From an uncultured Prevotella sp. (GTDB taxonomy: Bacteria > Bacteroidota > Bacteroidia > Bacteroidales > Bacteroidaceae): 45,384 nt of DNA. The notes below the pieces were generated by a model. The model had not been told where the DNA came from and made no database searches. It worked only from the letters and a program-made list of their open reading frames with translations. This document shows positions 45,273 to 45,384 of the stretch, piece by piece; position 1 is the first letter of the stretch, and each line of letters begins with the position of its first letter. The position numbers and the translations under genes were made by a program. The stretch lies in assembly GCA_900314935.1 (NCBI GenBank), contig OMXE01000026.1:1-45384 (forward strand), read 5' to 3'.

Positions 45273-45384
45273 CAGAGCAAAAGCAAAAGTGGTGCGAAAA
45301 TCCGACAAATAGTGCGCAGATTTGAAAGATCTTAACACAACAAAGCTCAGCAAAACGTTAACCCTAATTATTAACTTTAAATCT

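Noticed and set aside
45156..45353. 65-aa minus-strand frame
   Set aside because: It runs against the promoter and 22-bp repeats on the plus strand and shows no family features.
1..45384. tRNA or rRNA genes
   Set aside because: No cloverleaf with conserved TTCRA arm and no rRNA-like stretch was noticed on either strand.

Overview
The window comes from a member of the Bacteroidota, most likely Prevotella or a close relative. The evidence is: promoters of the Bacteroidetes type (TTTG, 19-20 nt, TAnnTTTG) before almost every transcription unit; lipoproteins; secreted proteins that begin with Gln after the signal peptide; paired Sus-style GH13 enzymes; and a BT4734/VirE-N plus DUF3987 gene cluster. 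Most of it (about 1-30 kb) looks like stable chromosome with roughly 50-55% GC in the stretches I counted. The right third (about 30-45 kb) is accessory DNA, and parts of it fall to 27-32% GC.

Layout. 0-3 kb: NAD kinase and an ABC exporter (+). 2.9-8.7 kb (-): an Lrp/AsnC regulator, an amidotransferase-dipeptidase fusion and an M28/glutaminyl cyclase lipoprotein, then three FKBP isomerases in tandem. 8.8-12.7 kb (+): a Sir2 deacylase overlapping a YitT-type membrane protein, then an OPT oligopeptide transporter. 12.8-22.3 kb (+): a ten-gene envelope operon with a small secreted protein, an ABC-2 type transporter, a YtrA-type GntR regulator, and a MacB/MacA/TolC-like efflux system. A palindrome sits just after the first promoter, and a possible ECF-sigma promoter sits before the MacB part. 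22.4-29.8 kb (-): a glycan operon with three GH13 amylases and one GH53 galactanase, with a LacI-type palindrome upstream.

30-34.5 kb (-) holds a mobile-element style cluster (DUF5675, VirE-N/DUF3987 primase-helicase-like protein, small proteins, an OB-fold-like protein, a coiled-coil protein) beside an array of eight 11-bp repeats. 34.5-36.1 kb is a TPR-membrane-HTH regulator. 36.2-36.4 kb is gene debris, including an ORF6N-like fragment. 36.4-44.1 kb is a four-gene defence operon: a single-chain type IIG restriction-modification enzyme, AbiH, and McrB and McrC. It is transcribed from an 80-bp promoter-bearing repeat that also occurs, inverted, in front of the NAD kinase gene at the other end of the window. 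44.2-45.4 kb has no convincing protein gene. It holds REP-like palindromes, a probable small RNA with its own promoter and terminator, period-7 repeats, an AT-rich tract, three 22-bp repeats, and a promoter for a gene beyond the right edge.

Two themes stand out. First, the IIG-AbiH-McrBC operon pairs a system that marks and cuts unmarked DNA with one that cuts marked DNA and with an abortive-infection gene. Second, short tandem repeats of period 7-9, each with its own sequence, sit in many gene junctions and in one case inside a coding region. All function calls are from reading motifs by eye; no database was searched.
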